Below are positions 9,617 through 18,763 of a stretch of DNA of 64,000 nt, piece after piece. The translations under genes were made by a program, and so were the position numbers. Where the stretch lies: the NCBI GenBank assembly GCA_016709575.1, contig JADJMM010000011.1, positions 62,001 to 126,000 on the forward strand, in the 5' to 3' direction. The stretch's first letter is position 1. Each line of letters opens with the position of its first letter. The stretch comes from Sphingobacteriaceae bacterium (lineage in GTDB: Bacteria > Bacteroidota > Bacteroidia > B-17B0 > Aurantibacillaceae). Under the pieces are notes generated by a model. The model worked only from the letters and a program-made list of their open reading frames with translations. It had not been told where the DNA came from and did no database searches.

Positions 9617-9694
9617 TGGTGGGGAGTACTGGGTTCGAACCAGTGACCCCCTGCTTGTAAGGCAGGTGCTCTGAACCAGCTGAGCTAACCCCCC
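9617..9694 (-). tRNA. tRNA-Val (anticodon TAC)
   Basis: The minus strand folds as a full cloverleaf. The acceptor GGGGGGT pairs with ACTCCCC (one G-T pair). The D arm is GCTC...GAGC, the anticodon stem CCTGC/GCAGG has loop CTTACAA (anticodon TAC, valine), and the T arm is ACTGG-TTCGAAC-CCAGT. The discriminator is A and a CCA end is encoded in the DNA (9619-9617). A Bacteroidota-type promoter and a terminator flank it, so it is a single-gene unit. Confidence 0.95.
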
Positions 9695-9717
9695 ATTAAA
9701 AGAACGATTTAGGGGTG

Positions 9718-9748
9718 CAAATGTAATAGCTACTTTCTAATTATGCAA
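9718..9748 (-). promoter_or_regulatory. Bacteroidota-type promoter of tRNA-Val
   Basis: On the minus strand TTG (9748-9746), a 20-nt spacer and TACATTTG (9725-9718) match the known Bacteroidota primary sigma factor consensus (TTTG, about 19-20 nt, TAnnTTTG). The -7 box lies 23 bp upstream of the tRNA 5' end, the expected distance for a short leader. Confidence 0.7.
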
Positions 9749-9841
9749 GATTTTTCTTTTTTTTCACAAATCACTCTAAATCAAACCAATTACCCCAAAA
9801 AGGGTGAGCCTTTTAAGCTTAAAAACCCGTAATTTGCATAT

Positions 9842-12649
9842 ATGTTTAAAATGTTGAGAAAATACCTCACTATTTCTGCAATTCTGCTAGCATGGGCCCT
9901 TAATGCTCAGGATCATGGCTTTTTTAACCAGGTTTGGCTAGAACAAGGTTTGTCTCAAAGTAGTATCAGTTCCATTTTACAAGACAACAAAGGCTTTATT
10001 TGGTTTGGAACACAAGACGGACTTAACCGCTACGATGGACGTATTATCGACCACTACAATTTTAAACCCTTCGATTCAAAAACTATTTCAGGTGATGACA
10101 TTTATTCGTTTTGTAGCGACAATACCAATCTTTGGACTTTAAGTGCCGGCGGTTTAGATAAAATGGATTTGAACACTTCTGTGGTAACACACCTAAAAGA
10201 AGAATTAAAAAAAGACGAAAAAGCGACTGCGCTTTATAAAATTTGGTTCGTTAATAATAAACTCATTCTTTACACAGCAAAAGGCTTAGCACAAATTGAC
10301 ATTACTAGTAAGAATGTTTTTTGTCTGCACCCTTACGAATTTGAAGAAAAAGAAAAAACAGACTTGCGCACAATTACTTATAGTATCTGTAGTGATTCCA
10401 AAAATAATTTGTACGCAGCAACTAACAAAGGAGTTTTTCTTTTAAGCACCATCAGTAATACGTTTAAACCACTACTCGATTTTTATGCCCTATCAAAAAG
10501 TGCAGCAGGTGCAGTTATTGAATGTAATACCGTGTTAAGCAAAAATAATTTCGTTTACTTCTCAATTGGCAATGCATTTTACAACTACAATACTGAAAAC
10601 AAAACTTTAAAAAACGTATCCTTAGGAAAGGAACAAGCTGCAGTTATTACTAACGCATTAATTGACAATCAAAATAAAATTTGGTTGGGGACTAACAGCG
10701 GTTTGTATCGTATTACAACGAGCAACGACTCCTTATTCATCGACAAAAACTTTTACAAAAATCCCAATAACCGTTTTGGTTTACAAAGTAACGATATCAC
10801 TTCATTGTATCAGAACCCCAATTCGAAAGATGATATTGTTTGGATAGGCACACGTGATGCCGGTGCTTTTAATTACAGCTATTCTAAAAATTCATTCTCA
10901 ATGGCATCGGCCATGATAAGCAGTAATGATTTAAACTTCTTCGGAACTGTAAAAGATAAAGACGGCATTATTTGGGCCGGGTTAAATTATGGGCTGTGCC
11001 GATTAGACCGTAAAAATAAAACGTACAATATTATTAATCTTAATTCTCAGCTAGCTAAACTGAACCGTTTTGTTGAAGCTATTTATTGTGATGATGAAAA
11101 TAACATCTGGACCGCTTTTGGAAATGGATTATATAAAGTTACCAACGTGAATAAATTTTACAGCAACAACGTAGCCGACACAAATAGTTTAGTGTTTAAC
11201 CGTGTAATGGATGTAAACGAAACTACGAAAGGAGAAATTATTGTTGCTACTACAAAAGGTTTAAGTATTTTAAAAAACCCTGAAGGCAAAAGTTCCTTCA
11301 AAAACTATTACTTCGTAAAAGGGTTATCCAATACTTTTATTTACGGCTTATTGCGTGATGATAAAGGCTTATTTTGGATGACCACTAACTTTGGTATTTC
11401 CGTTTTCAATCCTGAAACACAAGAATTTAAAAGTTACAGTGCATCAGATGGCGTTTGTATTAACGAATTTAACTCAGCAGGTTTTCATAAAGCTTTTGAC
11501 GGCGAGTTGTTGTTTGGCGGAATTGGCGGATTAGTTAGTGTATATCCCGATAAACAAATTATAAATAAAAACACACCCGATATATTTTTAAAATCTTTAC
11601 GTATCGAAAATTTTAGCGATAGTATTTCCACCGCCGGTAATGCTCTTCTGAATTTAAGTCATAACCAAAATAAATTGTACTTCGAATTTTCTGTTCCTGA
11701 TTTTTCGGGTGCTGATAACATTAATTTATTCTATCACATTCAACAAAATTCAACAACTTGGACAAAAGTAAATCCTTCACAAATATTTTCCTTAGCCTTT
11801 GCTAATTTAGCACCAGGCTCTTATAACTTAGTAGTGAAAGCTGTCAATTCAGAGGGGGTAGAATCTAAACCCTTTACTTTCCCATTTGTTATTTCGCCAC
11901 CGTTTTGGAATACAAGCTGGTTTTTGCTTTTGATTATAGCTTTTGTAATTGTTGTTTCCTGGGCCGTTTACCGAATCCGTTTACGTAATAAAATTGCACA
12001 CTTAAAACAAGTGGAAGAAATTAGAAAAGAAGAAAATGAAAAAGTGCGTAAAGCCGCTGCCTTAGATTTACATGACGAATTTGGAAATGGTTTAACACGC
12101 ATTTCAATGTTGGTGGAAATGGCACGTATTCACATTCCTAAAGAAAACAAAGAAGCCCTTGGCATTTTAGATGTGATATCACAAAACACATCACGTTTAT
12201 ATCAGGGTACAAAAGATTTTATTTGGTCTATTAACCCCGGCAATGATAATTTATACGAGATTATTATTCGTATTAAAGATTTTGGCGATGAATTATTTTA
12301 TGGTACCGGTTGCGAATTTGAAGTGAAAGGATTGCAAGAAGAATTTAAAAACATAAAACAACATCCAAGCTCCGGTAGAAATATCGCAATGATTTTTAAA
12401 GAAGCACTATCCAATACAACTAAACATTCTAAAGCCAATAAAGTTGTTTTAAGTATTGAACCTAATGGCGTGGCCATTGCAGTAAAACTAAAAGATAACG
12501 GCACAGGATTTGAAATGAAGACTGATAAAAATAGTTTTGGTTTATCAAACATGCAACAACGCGCTTCTAAAGCAGGAGCCACGCTTCAAATTCAATCCGA
12601 AAAAGAAAACGGTACAGAAATTATTTTAAAGATTAATAAAAACAGTTAA
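9842..12649 (+). CDS. Beta-propeller sensor histidine kinase (Reg_prop/Y_Y_Y, HisKA_3 type)
   Basis: This 935-residue membrane kinase starts with a signal peptide (cleaved near ALNAQD). Residues about 25-590 contain repeated 'GLSQSSISSILQDNKGFIWFGTQDGLNRYDG'-type Reg_prop blades, shown here only in part (WFGTQDGLNRYDG, IWLGTNSGLYRI, WIGTRDAGAF), expected to form two periplasmic propellers. A Y_Y_Y domain (about 610-690) precedes one transmembrane helix (about 695-715). The cytoplasmic part has a HisKA_3 box with the phosphorylated His in 'LDLHDEFGNGL' (about residue 744) and a HATPase domain (DNGTGFEMK, FGLSNMQQRA). It resembles the sensors that control polysaccharide use, but lacks a fused receiver and is paired with a separate LuxR regulator 10 bp downstream. 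The signal it senses is not evident from the sequence. Confidence 0.9.
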   Translation: MFKMLRKYLTISAILLAWALNAQDHGFFNQVWLEQGLSQSSISSILQDNKGFIWFGTQDGLNRYDGRIIDHYNFKPFDSKTISGDDIYSFCSDNTNLWTLSAGGLDKMDLNTSVVTHLKEELKKDEKATALYKIWFVNNKLILYTAKGLAQIDITSKNVFCLHPYEFEEKEKTDLRTITYSICSDSKNNLYAATNKGVFLLSTISNTFKPLLDFYALSKSAAGAVIECNTVLSKNNFVYFSIGNAFYNYNTENKTLKNVSLGKEQAAVITNALIDNQNKIWLGTNSGLYRITTSNDSLFIDKNFYKNPNNRFGLQSNDITSLYQNPNSKDDIVWIGTRDAGAFNYSYSKNSFSMASAMISSNDLNFFGTVKDKDGIIWAGLNYGLCRLDRKNKTYNIINLNSQLAKLNRFVEAIYCDDENNIWTAFGNGLYKVTNVNKFYSNNVADTNSLVFNRVMDVNETTKGEIIVATTKGLSILKNPEGKSSFKNYYFVKGLSNTFIYGLLRDDKGLFWMTTNFGISVFNPETQEFKSYSASDGVCINEFNSAGFHKAFDGELLFGGIGGLVSVYPDKQIINKNTPDIFLKSLRIENFSDSISTAGNALLNLSHNQNKLYFEFSVPDFSGADNINLFYHIQQNSTTWTKVNPSQIFSLAFANLAPGSYNLVVKAVNSEGVESKPFTFPFVISPPFWNTSWFLLLIIAFVIVVSWAVYRIRLRNKIAHLKQVEEIRKEENEKVRKAAALDLHDEFGNGLTRISMLVEMARIHIPKENKEALGILDVISQNTSRLYQGTKDFIWSINPGNDNLYEIIIRIKDFGDELFYGTGCEFEVKGLQEEFKNIKQHPSSGRNIAMIFKEALSNTTKHSKANKVVLSIEPNGVAIAVKLKDNGTGFEMKTDKNSFGLSNMQQRASKAGATLQIQSEKENGTEIILKINKNS

Positions 12650-12659
12650 ACTCATCAAT

Positions 12660-13292
12660 ATGAAAACTCAATTACCTAAAAGAATAATTATTGTTGAAGA
12701 CGATCATATTATCCGCAACGCGTTTGTGACACTTATTCAGCAAAGTGGCGATTACACCGTTGCAAATGCTTATTCGAACGCAGAAGCAGCTATCAAAAAT
12801 GTTAAAGATGATGCGCCGGATATTTGTTTAATGGATATTGAATTACCAGGCATGAACGGGATTGAAGCGATTCCAAAAATAAAAGCTCTTTCTCCAAATA
12901 CACAAGTTGTAGTTGTAACCGTTTACGAAAATGATGATTTAGTATTTAAAGCTTTATGCGAAGGCGCGAGCGGTTACCTAACTAAAAATATGCCGCCTCA
13001 AAAACTAATTGATTCCTTAAAAGAATTAGAAAATGGCGGCGCGCCTATGAGTACAAACATCGCTCGATTAGTTGTTTCTTCTTTTCATAAAAACAGACAA
13101 AGTCCTTTAACAGCTCGTGAATTAGAGGTATTGGAATTACTATCGTCAGGCAAAAGTTATTCCACCATTGCCGATCAATTATTTGTAGATAAAGAAACGG
13201 TTAAATCACATATCAAAAACATTTATCTGAAACTGGAAGTGCATTCGAAAGCCGAAGCCATTGAAAAAGCTAAAAAGAGTAAATATATATAG
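12660..13292 (+). CDS. LuxR/NarL-family response regulator, partner of the propeller kinase
   Basis: The protein has 210 residues with an N-terminal receiver domain. The acidic pair is in IIVEDDH, the phosphoacceptor Asp in 'CLMDIELPGMNG' and the Lys in 'GYLTKNMPP'. The C-terminal LuxR HTH (about 150-205) reads 'LTARELEVLELLSSGKSYS' and continues to a recognition helix ending ETVKSHIKNIYLKL. The gene starts 10 bp after the kinase gene, so they form one transcription unit and very likely a cognate pair. Targets may include the GH18 gene 120 bp downstream, but only position suggests this. Confidence 0.92.
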   Translation: MKTQLPKRIIIVEDDHIIRNAFVTLIQQSGDYTVANAYSNAEAAIKNVKDDAPDICLMDIELPGMNGIEAIPKIKALSPNTQVVVVTVYENDDLVFKALCEGASGYLTKNMPPQKLIDSLKELENGGAPMSTNIARLVVSSFHKNRQSPLTARELEVLELLSSGKSYSTIADQLFVDKETVKSHIKNIYLKLEVHSKAEAIEKAKKSKYI

Positions 13293-13323
13293 CTTTTACC
13301 CCGATTTTCCTTTTTAAGACAGA

Positions 13324-13347
13324 GTCATCCTGAGCTCGCCGAAGGGC
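13324..13347. repeat. Dispersed intergenic repeat, copy 1
   Basis: The segment begins GTCATCCTGAGC, continues with a CTCGCCGAAGGGC half and lies between convergent-free genes. A close copy is at 38603-38626, and a rearranged relative at 26042-26068. The unit is partly self-complementary (CCTTCG... / CTGAGC cores). Such short elements are common between genes in Bacteroidota; their function is not known. Confidence 0.6.
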
Positions 13348-13410
13348 TAAATTGTTTTAATAAATTACTCTTAACACAACTAAAGCCTTTATGTTGTACA
13401 TTCGTAAGGC

Positions 13411-15180
13411 ATGAAAAAAATTTACATTTCTCTTCTTGCATTTTTTTGTTTAGGTGTTGTTTCTCAAACAGCATTTAAATCCATCATGCAAGAGCAATCT
13501 GAATTTTACAGCACTTTCAAATTCACTAACGATCAATTGTGGGATAGTCTAAATAACATTATTAATTCTCAAAGTCTTTCTCAAAAAAAATCTTCGGTAT
13601 GTACTTTAAAAAAGAAAGTGTACGGTTGGCATCCCTATTGGAGCGGCACTTCTTATACAGCTTACGATTGGGCTATGCTAAGCGATTTTTCGTATTTCGA
13701 TTATGCTATATCTCCAACCACCGGACAAAACACAAATACATCCTTTGCCTGGAGCACAAGTGCAGCAGTAACAGCCGCAAAAGCAAACGGCAAAAAAATT
13801 CATATCTGCGCTACTTTATTCGGAAGTCATGCTACCTTCTGGGCAACACCTGCAGCGCAAACCACATTTATAAATAATATGGTTTCGCTTTTAAATAGTC
13901 GCGGTGGTAATGGTGTGAATATAGATTTTGAAGGCATGGGCAGCGCTGACAAAACCCCTTTCAAAAATTTCATGACTAATTTAAAAGCCGCACTAGTTGC
14001 TGCTAATCCCAATTACGAATTAAGTATGGCGCTTTATGCTGTTGATTGGAGTGGGTCATTTGATATTCCGGGTTTAAATCCAGTTGTGAATGATTTCATT
14101 ATTATGGGATACGATTATTATTATTCAGGAAGTACAACAGCCGGACCGGAATCTCCTCTTTATAATTTTCAAACTTCTTACAATTATACTTGTACAAAAT
14201 CAATTACCTATTATATAAAGCAAGGGGTTACACCATCAAAATTATTGTTGGGATTACCTTATTATGGAAGAGAGTGGTCAACAGCCGGGCCAAATGCTCC
14301 ATCCGCAACAACGGGTGCGTTTACTTCATCACGCACTTATGCTTATGTAAAAAACAACCCGGGAACTTATTCAGCAGCCAATAAAAAATGGGAGGCGAAT
14401 TGTTATAATCCCTACTACTCTTACGTAAGTGCGGGACAACAACGTCAGTGTTGGATTGATGATGTGTATAGTATGGGACGTAAATACGATATGGTAAACC
14501 AACGTGGTATTGGAGGAATTGGTATTTGGGCTTTAGGTTATGACAATGGGTATAATGATTTATGGCAATTGCTAGAAGATAAATTTTCAAATTGTGAAGT
14601 AAAACCATGCACAGATAGTTTGTTTGATATGGGCGGTCCCAATAGAAATTATTATGATAACGAAGCATACACTTTTAGCATTGCGCCAAGTAGTTTAAAC
14701 AAAGTACAATTACAATTTAAAAGTTTTGCTACTGAACAAGGATGGGATTCTTTATTTATTTATAACGGTCCAACAACCGCTTCTCCATTAATGGTCGCTT
14801 ACACAGGAACTAATAGTCCGGGTACTGTAACCTCAACAGGAACTGTAATTACCTTAAGATATAAATCCGACATCGCAACAGTAGCAAGTGGATGGAAAGT
14901 AATTTACAATTGCGTTGCACTAACTGATGTAAATGAAAATAATTGGAACGATGATTTACTTTCTATTTTTCCAAACCCTACAAATGGAACTTTTGAAATA
15001 AAAACAAATTCTCATCCTATCATCACTTCCATTTATAATTCGCTTGGAGAATTAGTTTATAAAACACAATTCGAAAAAATAATTGATTTGAATTCCTTGA
15101 ATTTAAATTCGGGCGTGTATTTTGTAGAGATAAGTTCTACCGATCAAAAAGTGGTGAAGAAGTTGATTTATGAGAGGTGA
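13411..15180 (+). CDS. T9SS-sorted GH18-family protein with CUB domain
   Basis: The protein has 589 residues. A signal peptide (MKKIYISLLAFFCLGVVS) is followed by a glycoside hydrolase family 18 barrel (about residues 65-395). The family motif appears as 'GVNIDFEGMG', where the Glu is the expected catalytic acid, and the barrel shows 'MGYDYYYSG' and 'GIGIWALGYD' strands. This arrangement is like YaaH/chitinase-type peptidoglycan or chitin hydrolases. A CUB-like domain (about 400-500) follows, with YDNEAYTF and GWDSLFIYNGP. The C-terminus 'IFPNPTNGTFEIKTN' to KKLIYER is a T9SS sorting domain. It should be an extracellular enzyme degrading chitin or a related amino-sugar polymer; the exact substrate cannot be read from sequence. 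Its position just after a two-component pair fits regulated export. Confidence 0.85.
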   Translation: MKKIYISLLAFFCLGVVSQTAFKSIMQEQSEFYSTFKFTNDQLWDSLNNIINSQSLSQKKSSVCTLKKKVYGWHPYWSGTSYTAYDWAMLSDFSYFDYAISPTTGQNTNTSFAWSTSAAVTAAKANGKKIHICATLFGSHATFWATPAAQTTFINNMVSLLNSRGGNGVNIDFEGMGSADKTPFKNFMTNLKAALVAANPNYELSMALYAVDWSGSFDIPGLNPVVNDFIIMGYDYYYSGSTTAGPESPLYNFQTSYNYTCTKSITYYIKQGVTPSKLLLGLPYYGREWSTAGPNAPSATTGAFTSSRTYAYVKNNPGTYSAANKKWEANCYNPYYSYVSAGQQRQCWIDDVYSMGRKYDMVNQRGIGGIGIWALGYDNGYNDLWQLLEDKFSNCEVKPCTDSLFDMGGPNRNYYDNEAYTFSIAPSSLNKVQLQFKSFATEQGWDSLFIYNGPTTASPLMVAYTGTNSPGTVTSTGTVITLRYKSDIATVASGWKVIYNCVALTDVNENNWNDDLLSIFPNPTNGTFEIKTNSHPIITSIYNSLGELVYKTQFEKIIDLNSLNLNSGVYFVEISSTDQKVVKKLIYER

Positions 15181-15222
15181 CAAATGTCAATTCCTAATAG
15201 TGGTTCTTGCGCCAAAAATCAC

Positions 15223-15230
15223 TACATTTG
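15223..15230 (+). promoter_or_regulatory. Candidate -7 box for the lipoprotein gene at 15238
   Basis: TACATTTG is a perfect TAnnTTTG element ending 8 bp before the ATG, giving an almost leaderless transcript. No TTG is found at the ideal -33 distance; the nearest (15207-15209) leaves only 13 nt. It is therefore a weak call. Confidence 0.35.
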
Positions 15231-15237
15231 ATTTTAC

Positions 15238-16437
15238 ATGGGATTTACTTTAAGAAATATTTTTCTCGTTTCAATAGCTCTCTTGCTTAGCAATTGCAGA
15301 AAGAAAAAAGAACTAATTGAAGCAGAACCAACCCAATATGAAATAAGTGGTGTAGTTCAAAAAGGCCCTTTTAATATTGGCACATCTATTACTTTATTCG
15401 AATTAGATCAGAATTTTATTCAAACAGGAAAATCTTTTAATGGCCAGATATCCGACAATTCAGGCACATTTCAATTAGGCAAGATTCCAATTAGTACCAA
15501 TTTTGTAATTGCTAGAGCAGATGGCTTTTATTTTAATGAAGTATGTGGCTCTAACTCCTCCTCGCAAATCACTTTAAATTGCATTACAAAAACCGGAACC
15601 TCTAATCCTATAAACATTAATTTATTAACGCATTTAGAAAAACCACGTGTAGAATATTTATTATCTCAAGGAGAAATTTTTGATTCCGCTAAGGTAAAAG
15701 CGCAACGTGAAGTATTAAATATTTTTAATTATTCTTCTAGTGGAATACAACAATCAGAAAATCTTGATATAACCCAGTCTGGTGATGGCAACGCGAAGCT
15801 ATTAGCTATCTCCTGCATCATGCAAGGTTTTAGAACAGAAGCAGAATTATCTTCTATTTTATCTACTATTAGTAGTGATATCAGGACAGATGGAATATTA
15901 AATGATGCTGCAATTAAATCCAGCTTAATCGATCATGCCGTTTTTCTTGATACAACTAAAATAAAAAACAACATTACTAATTTCTACACAAGCCTTGGGA
16001 TGAGCATCACCATTCCGAATTTTGAAAAGTATGTAAAGCATTTTGTTCTTAATTCAGGATATGCTTCTGGTAGCGGCATTTTCATGTATCCTGCGAATGG
16101 GAACTACGGTAATAATATCTTAGAAAAAACTCAACTTAATTATAATAACAATGTAGGACTGACAAGCTTGACTGCTTCAACCAAAAAATGTTCTTCGTTC
16201 AAAATAAGACTAAAAACACTTACGAGCGGTCCGGGTGGGTTTGCAATTAATCAAGGAACAGGTCAAAATCTAGCCGTTGTAATAATAGGTGGCGGTGAAA
16301 TGATCTTTACTGTTCTTGATACAGCCTTACCTTTTGATATGCAATTAAGCTTACATCCAGGAAATACCATATTAGTTGAATACTATGAAGGGCCTACCTT
16401 AGTTCCAACTTTTTCAAAAACCATTACTGTGATTTGA
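15238..16437 (+). CDS. Lipoprotein of unknown function with N-terminal beta-sandwich-like domain
   Basis: The protein has 399 residues. The signal peptide ends in a lipobox 'LLLSNC' (Cys about 19) followed by RKKK. The segment 'YEISGVVQKGPFNIGTSITL' (about residues 35-54) is the start of a carboxypeptidase-regulatory-like or Ig-like domain seen in other Bacteroidota and myxobacterial lipoproteins. A helical middle region (about 125-260) and a C-terminal beta-rich part with 'FKIRLKTLTSGPGGFAINQG' follow. I do not recognise the whole protein. It starts 58 bp after the GH18 gene in the same direction and may belong with it. It converges on kdnB with only 4 bp between stops. Confidence 0.75.
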   Translation: MGFTLRNIFLVSIALLLSNCRKKKELIEAEPTQYEISGVVQKGPFNIGTSITLFELDQNFIQTGKSFNGQISDNSGTFQLGKIPISTNFVIARADGFYFNEVCGSNSSSQITLNCITKTGTSNPININLLTHLEKPRVEYLLSQGEIFDSAKVKAQREVLNIFNYSSSGIQQSENLDITQSGDGNAKLLAISCIMQGFRTEAELSSILSTISSDIRTDGILNDAAIKSSLIDHAVFLDTTKIKNNITNFYTSLGMSITIPNFEKYVKHFVLNSGYASGSGIFMYPANGNYGNNILEKTQLNYNNNVGLTSLTASTKKCSSFKIRLKTLTSGPGGFAINQGTGQNLAVVIIGGGEMIFTVLDTALPFDMQLSLHPGNTILVEYYEGPTLVPTFSKTITVI

Positions 16438-16441
16438 TTAA

Positions 16442-17524
16442 TCACATTCTCCTGAAAAGATCCTTAATATAATCCAAAGTAGCAATCTCTTTGTAGTTAT
16501 CTCCGAATGCGTGATTCCACATAAAAGGAAGATTATAAGAAACTTGTGCCATGGCATCTAACGTTTTTTCATCCCATTCTTTGCTTAAGCCTTGAGGTAA
16601 AACAATTTTATGTTTCTTAATCATTTCACTGAACTCTGCATGTCCTTTTGGATACACATCAGCTAAGTGCTGAAAAATAACACAGTTTGCATAACAATGA
16701 CGCGTTCCGTGAATTTTTGAAAGTCCGTAACTTAAAGCGTGACATACTCCTACTTCACTATACGTTAAACTTAATCCGCCCATTAAAGAAGCTACCATTA
16801 ATTTATCGTTATTCTCAGGTGTTTGTCCTGCTTTCTCTCCTAAATAAACTTCTCTGCATAATTTTAAAGCTTGTTCACCATACGCTAAACTAAATGCGTT
16901 GTTACGGATACCGCTTTCACTTTCTATGCAATGAATATAAGTATCCATACCTGTATAAAACCACCAATCAATCGGAACAGAAGCAATTAATTCAGGATCT
17001 AAAATCACTTGATTAAAAACAGTCCAATCACATTTCAATCCTAATTTCTTTTCTGGTCCGGTTAAAACTGCAGTCATACTTACCTCAGCACCTGTTCCTG
17101 AAATTGTTGGAACACCTAAATGATAAATGCCGGGTTTCTTAATTAAATTTAATCCTTGATATAAAGTTGAAGAACCTTCGTTGGTTAACATTAATGATAA
17201 TGCTTTGGCAATATCCATAATACTTCCTCCACCAATGCCAATTACTCCACTTGGTAAACCTTTTGTTTTTAAAATTTCATCGCGCAACTCATCAATGTGT
17301 TCAGTTGTTGGTTCATGCGGATCAACATCTATAAAGTAAACTAAATCTTCAGGTTTGTTTTGTAATTTTTTCGAAAGGTCTTTTCCTTTGAAATAATTAT
17401 CTACAACGTAAACAAAATAATTTTTGTTTTCTTTTCTTACCGGTTCAACAGTTTCTGCTAATTGCGAAAATGCACCGCGACCGTAAGTTACTTTATCAAT
17501 ATTCTTAAAATTTTTGTGAAGCAT
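16442..17524 (-). CDS. kdnB: Kdo 8-oxidase KdnB, iron-containing alcohol dehydrogenase
   Basis: This 360-residue protein belongs to the iron-dependent alcohol dehydrogenase family. It begins 'NFKNIDKVTYGRGAFSQL', carries the nucleotide-binding 'GVIGIGGGSIMDIAKALSL' strand-turn-helix, and has the metal-site histidines in 'MDTYIHCIESESG' and 'CHALSYGLSKIHGTRHCYAN'. KdnB, described in Shewanella, oxidises the C8 hydroxyl of Kdo to an aldehyde, which KdnA then aminates. The assignment rests on its close resemblance to KdnB together with the overlapping kdnA. Its ATG overlaps the kdnA stop (TAATG), so the two are translationally coupled. A less specific Fe-ADH function is the alternative. Confidence 0.8.
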   Translation of the reverse strand: MLHKNFKNIDKVTYGRGAFSQLAETVEPVRKENKNYFVYVVDNYFKGKDLSKKLQNKPEDLVYFIDVDPHEPTTEHIDELRDEILKTKGLPSGVIGIGGGSIMDIAKALSLMLTNEGSSTLYQGLNLIKKPGIYHLGVPTISGTGAEVSMTAVLTGPEKKLGLKCDWTVFNQVILDPELIASVPIDWWFYTGMDTYIHCIESESGIRNNAFSLAYGEQALKLCREVYLGEKAGQTPENNDKLMVASLMGGLSLTYSEVGVCHALSYGLSKIHGTRHCYANCVIFQHLADVYPKGHAEFSEMIKKHKIVLPQGLSKEWDEKTLDAMAQVSYNLPFMWNHAFGDNYKEIATLDYIKDLFRRM

Positions 17525-18732
17525 TACGCGTTTACAGGTTTAGTTGCTTTTATAACACATTCCGAAATTTGTTTCGCCAACGTTTCCATTTCTTCTTTGG
17601 TCCATGTACAACGTACACCAAACGAAATTAAACGGCCAACTACTTCTTGTGTTTTCGGTAAGTTCAAATTTTTATAATCTTGAGGCGCCCCTAAAACTTG
17701 TATTGGTAATTTACTCACCGTTTTTAATTCTTTAATGTGATCCCACTGATTAATGAAGTGATACATATTTAAAAACCAATAATCAAAACCTGCAACACCA
17801 GCTGCTTTAAATTCAGCAACAGTGCGTTTTGCAGTTTCAGTGTCAGGTAATAAAATGTTTAAGAAAGTTGCAGAATCTCCGGAAGGGTCAGAAATTTTTG
17901 CAAATGAAATTCCGGGAGTTTTAGATAACAAATCGGTTAAGAATTTTTTATGTTCTTGATTTTTCTGTTTGATGAATGGCACTTTCCGTGTTTGCGCCAC
18001 GCCAATTCCTGCATGTAATTCAGAGATACGATAATTGAATCCTAAATACGGATGGTTTTCCATACCGCGTAAATTTCCTTCGTGATTGTGACCATGATCA
18101 CTATACACGTCTGCTTTTTTGTAAACTTCTTCACTATTCGTTACTAAAACCCCACCTTCTCCCGCAGTTGCAATTTTGAAAAAGTCGAACGAGAAAGAAC
18201 CAGCAGTTCCAAATAATCCGGTGAATGTTCCTTTATATGAAGAGGCGAATGCTTGTCCTGCATCTTCTACTAAAATTAAATTCTTTTCCTTAATAACAGC
18301 CATAACGCTGTCCATTTCAGCCATACCACCACACATGTGTACTAAACAAACTGCTTTTGTTTTTGGCGTACATGCTTTTTTAATGCCTTCAGCACTTAAA
18401 CAAAGTGTTTCATCAATTTCAGCAAACACAGGAAGTGCGCCAATAAATAAAACAGCTTCGATAGTTGCCATAAATGTAAACGGAGGAACAATTACTTCAT
18501 CACCTGTTCCAATTCCACTTGCAGCCAGTGCAGTTGCAATAGCAGTTGAGCCGCTGCTCATAGCATGTGCATATTTTGCGTTGGTGATTTTTTTCACTTC
18601 CGCTTCAAAATCTTTTGCTTTCCAATGGTTGTTACGAAGTGCGTCGTGGTTGTAACGGAATAAAATTCCTGTTTCCATTACATCGTTTATTTCTTTGCGC
18701 TCTTCGGCGCCAAATAATTCTCTTCCTGGCAT
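17524..18732 (-). CDS. kdnA: 8-amino-3,8-dideoxy-Kdo transaminase KdnA
   Basis: This PLP enzyme belongs to the DegT/DnrJ/EryC1 aminotransferases. An upstream ATG at 18798 is possible, but the start at 18732 (MPGRELFGAEE) matches the family N-terminus and avoids overlap with the gene 18764-19225. The protein then has 402 residues. Key segments are 'VPPFTFMATIEAVLF', 'FAEIDETLCLSAEGI', the PLP-phosphate-binding 'VEDAGQAF' and the Schiff-base Lys in 'SFDFFKIATAGEGG' (Lys186). The 'EIDETLCLS' and 'SDHGH' stretches are particularly like Shewanella KdnA. With KdnB it would convert Kdo to 8-amino-Kdo (Kdo8N) before activation by KdsB. The product would enter the inner core of lipopolysaccharide. Confidence 0.82.
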   Translation of the reverse strand: MPGRELFGAEERKEINDVMETGILFRYNHDALRNNHWKAKDFEAEVKKITNAKYAHAMSSGSTAIATALAASGIGTGDEVIVPPFTFMATIEAVLFIGALPVFAEIDETLCLSAEGIKKACTPKTKAVCLVHMCGGMAEMDSVMAVIKEKNLILVEDAGQAFASSYKGTFTGLFGTAGSFSFDFFKIATAGEGGVLVTNSEEVYKKADVYSDHGHNHEGNLRGMENHPYLGFNYRISELHAGIGVAQTRKVPFIKQKNQEHKKFLTDLLSKTPGISFAKISDPSGDSATFLNILLPDTETAKRTVAEFKAAGVAGFDYWFLNMYHFINQWDHIKELKTVSKLPIQVLGAPQDYKNLNLPKTQEVVGRLISFGVRCTWTKEEMETLAKQISECVIKATKPVNA

Positions 18733-18763
18733 GGTAATTTTGTTTTTACAAAGATAATTAGAA

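Noticed and set aside
18176..18655. A 159-codon frame on the plus strand inside kdnA
   Set aside because: It is the mirror of a conserved aminotransferase, and its composition is that of an antisense frame.
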